From Clavaria fumosa (lineage: Eukaryota > Basidiomycota > Agaricomycetes > Agaricales > Clavariaceae): a stretch of 64,000 nucleotides of DNA. The notes below the pieces were generated by a model. That model was not told the origin of the DNA and searched no databases. It saw nothing but the letters and a program-made list of their open reading frames with translations. Position 1 is the stretch's first letter. Every line of letters begins with the position of its first letter. The stretch spans positions 3,658,001 through 3,722,000 of the forward strand of contig OX637797.1 in the NCBI GenBank assembly GCA_951802425.1. Reading direction: 5' to 3'. Below are positions 62,909 through 64,000 of the stretch, piece by piece. The position numbers and the translations under genes were made by a program.

Positions 62909-64000
62909 TCACCCCCCTCTTAAGGCTGGGCGTCTCGACCTGCCAACTTTGCCTTGTCAGGGTATTGCTGGAAGAAGTCCCGGAGCAACAGTGCAACGTT
63001 AGTGAGGTTGCGACAAGGTTCCCAGGTGTTCTCCTCTGCAGGGTATCCTAACCACTTTACCAAATACTTCACTCCCCGTCCAACCTTCTTGACATCAAGA
63101 ATTTCCTCCACCTCATACTCCAAGTGGTCATCGTCAATCGTGGGGGGTGGGGGTGGAGGCAAGTTCTGGGAAGGGAAAGAGGGAGCAATATACGGGGTGA
63201 GTAGCAACTCATTGAAAACCTGGTGAATGCGCCATGCTCGGGGGAGCTTGAGTCGGTATGCTGCTGGTCCAACCTTCTCTTCGATGGTGAAGGGTCCAGC
63301 CCGCTTGTTGTCAAGCTTCTTGGATGGTCGATCCATTTTCAGGTTCTGGGTATCCAGCCAGACTAAGTCCCCCTTTGAGTATTCACGACTCGGGCGCTTT
63401 CCTTTATCATAGCTAGCCTTCATCGCATCTGCCGCCTTCCCCATTGCATCCCTGGCTGCTCTTCGGGATTCCGTGAGCTTGGCCATCCACTCGTCTGCTG
63501 CAGGGTTCACTTCAGAGGGCGGCCGGATACCACCATTCCAAGGGTGCCGGCCATACTCCAGATAGAAAGGTGTGAATCCAGTGGCTGAGTGCTCACGGTT
63601 ATTGAGCGCGAATTCGGCTGTGGATAGCCACTCTGCCCAATCATCCTGCAGATGGTCAACATAGGCCCGGAGATACACTTCAACCTCCTGATTGACCCGC
63701 TCTGTCTGTCCATCTGTTTGTGGGTGGAAGGCAGTGCTTGGGTTCGCCTTAACTCCAATCATCCCATAAAACTCCCTCATGAATCTGGACACAAATTGGG
63801 TTCCCCGGTCACTCACAACTTTCTGCGGGACTCCATGGTCGCGGAAGACCCGGTCTCGAAGGATCCGAGCAGCACCAAGTCCCGTGAGGTCAAGGCCAAT
63901 AGCTTCGATGAGAGTTCGTTTTGTAAACTTGTCGACAATGACAAGGATCGCATTGTGACCACGTGAGAGGGGGAAAGGTCCAACAATGTCCCAAGAGATG
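62909..64000 (-). CDS. pol: Gypsy-B Pol C-terminal part, copy 3 (runs off the window)
   Basis: An open frame reaches the right edge and ends AGRDAQP at 62920. From right to left it encodes the integrase core (ILVIVDKF region, MSDRGTQFVSRFMREFY, QTERVNQEVEVYL), the C-terminal module (KKLDNKRAGPFTIEEKVGPA) and a well-conserved chromodomain (YEVEEILDVKKVGRGVKYLV, KWLGYPAEENTWEPC). No internal stop is seen from about 63816 down to the end. This copy may belong to an intact element whose remaining part lies beyond 64000. Confidence 0.88.

Overview
The window is a transposon graveyard from a basidiomycete fungus, most likely an agaricomycete. The signs are chromodomain Ty3/gypsy elements, Ty1/copia elements, host-type genes with introns of about 50 nt, and a TET/JBP-like dioxygenase next to a protein with a histone H3-like N-terminus, a pairing I associate with agaricomycete genomes. 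No rRNA, tRNA, CRISPR or ordinary housekeeping gene was seen.

Left part (1-15935): a decayed copia pol (copia-1) was hit by a small gag-only LTR element (338-1534, TSD CAAAC) and then by a plus-strand gypsy element (gypsy-1, 1858-13442). Gypsy-1 itself carries a 1.49-kb solo LTR (7501-8987, TSD ATTTC) and a 2.19-kb foldback element with about 700-bp arms (10306-12495). Next come two related 0.8-kb LTRs flanking a Tc1/mariner transposase remnant.

Middle (15936-38088): a minus-strand gypsy element (gypsy-2) was split near the edge of its 3' LTR by gypsy-3 (15944-27446). Gypsy-3 has intact Gag-protease and Pol frames, very little CpG, and LTRs of unequal length (1.2 and 2.6 kb). The 5' LTR of gypsy-2 was split again by a 1.69-kb TG...CA element (36366-38051) encoding a CCHC knuckle. 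From 38089 to 46827 there is a broken unknown gene, two more fragments of the gypsy-1/2 family, and one fragment of a second chromovirus family (gypsy-B).

Right part: 46828-49250 holds no recognised gene. At 49317-50894 lies a six-exon gene whose N-terminus copies the histone H3 tail, followed by a PHD/ADD-like zinc finger. Immediately downstream is a TET/JBP-like 2-oxoglutarate dioxygenase (51182-52530) that carries a stop codon at the expected 2OG-binding arginine. Then follow a gypsy-B fragment, a young and intact copia element (copia-2, 55159-61229), the 5' end of another copia (copia-3), and a third gypsy-B copy running off the window.

Recurrent themes: all four gypsy-1/2-type 3' regions carry an antisense accessory ORF with a six-cysteine, Zn2Cys6-like motif and coiled coils. 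Premature stops in the older elements are mostly CGA to TGA or TGG to TGA changes, as expected from CpG methylation decay or RIP-like mutation. The two intact elements are strikingly poor in CpG. The best candidates for new biology are the H3-mimic/TET pair and the antisense zinc-cluster ORF family.
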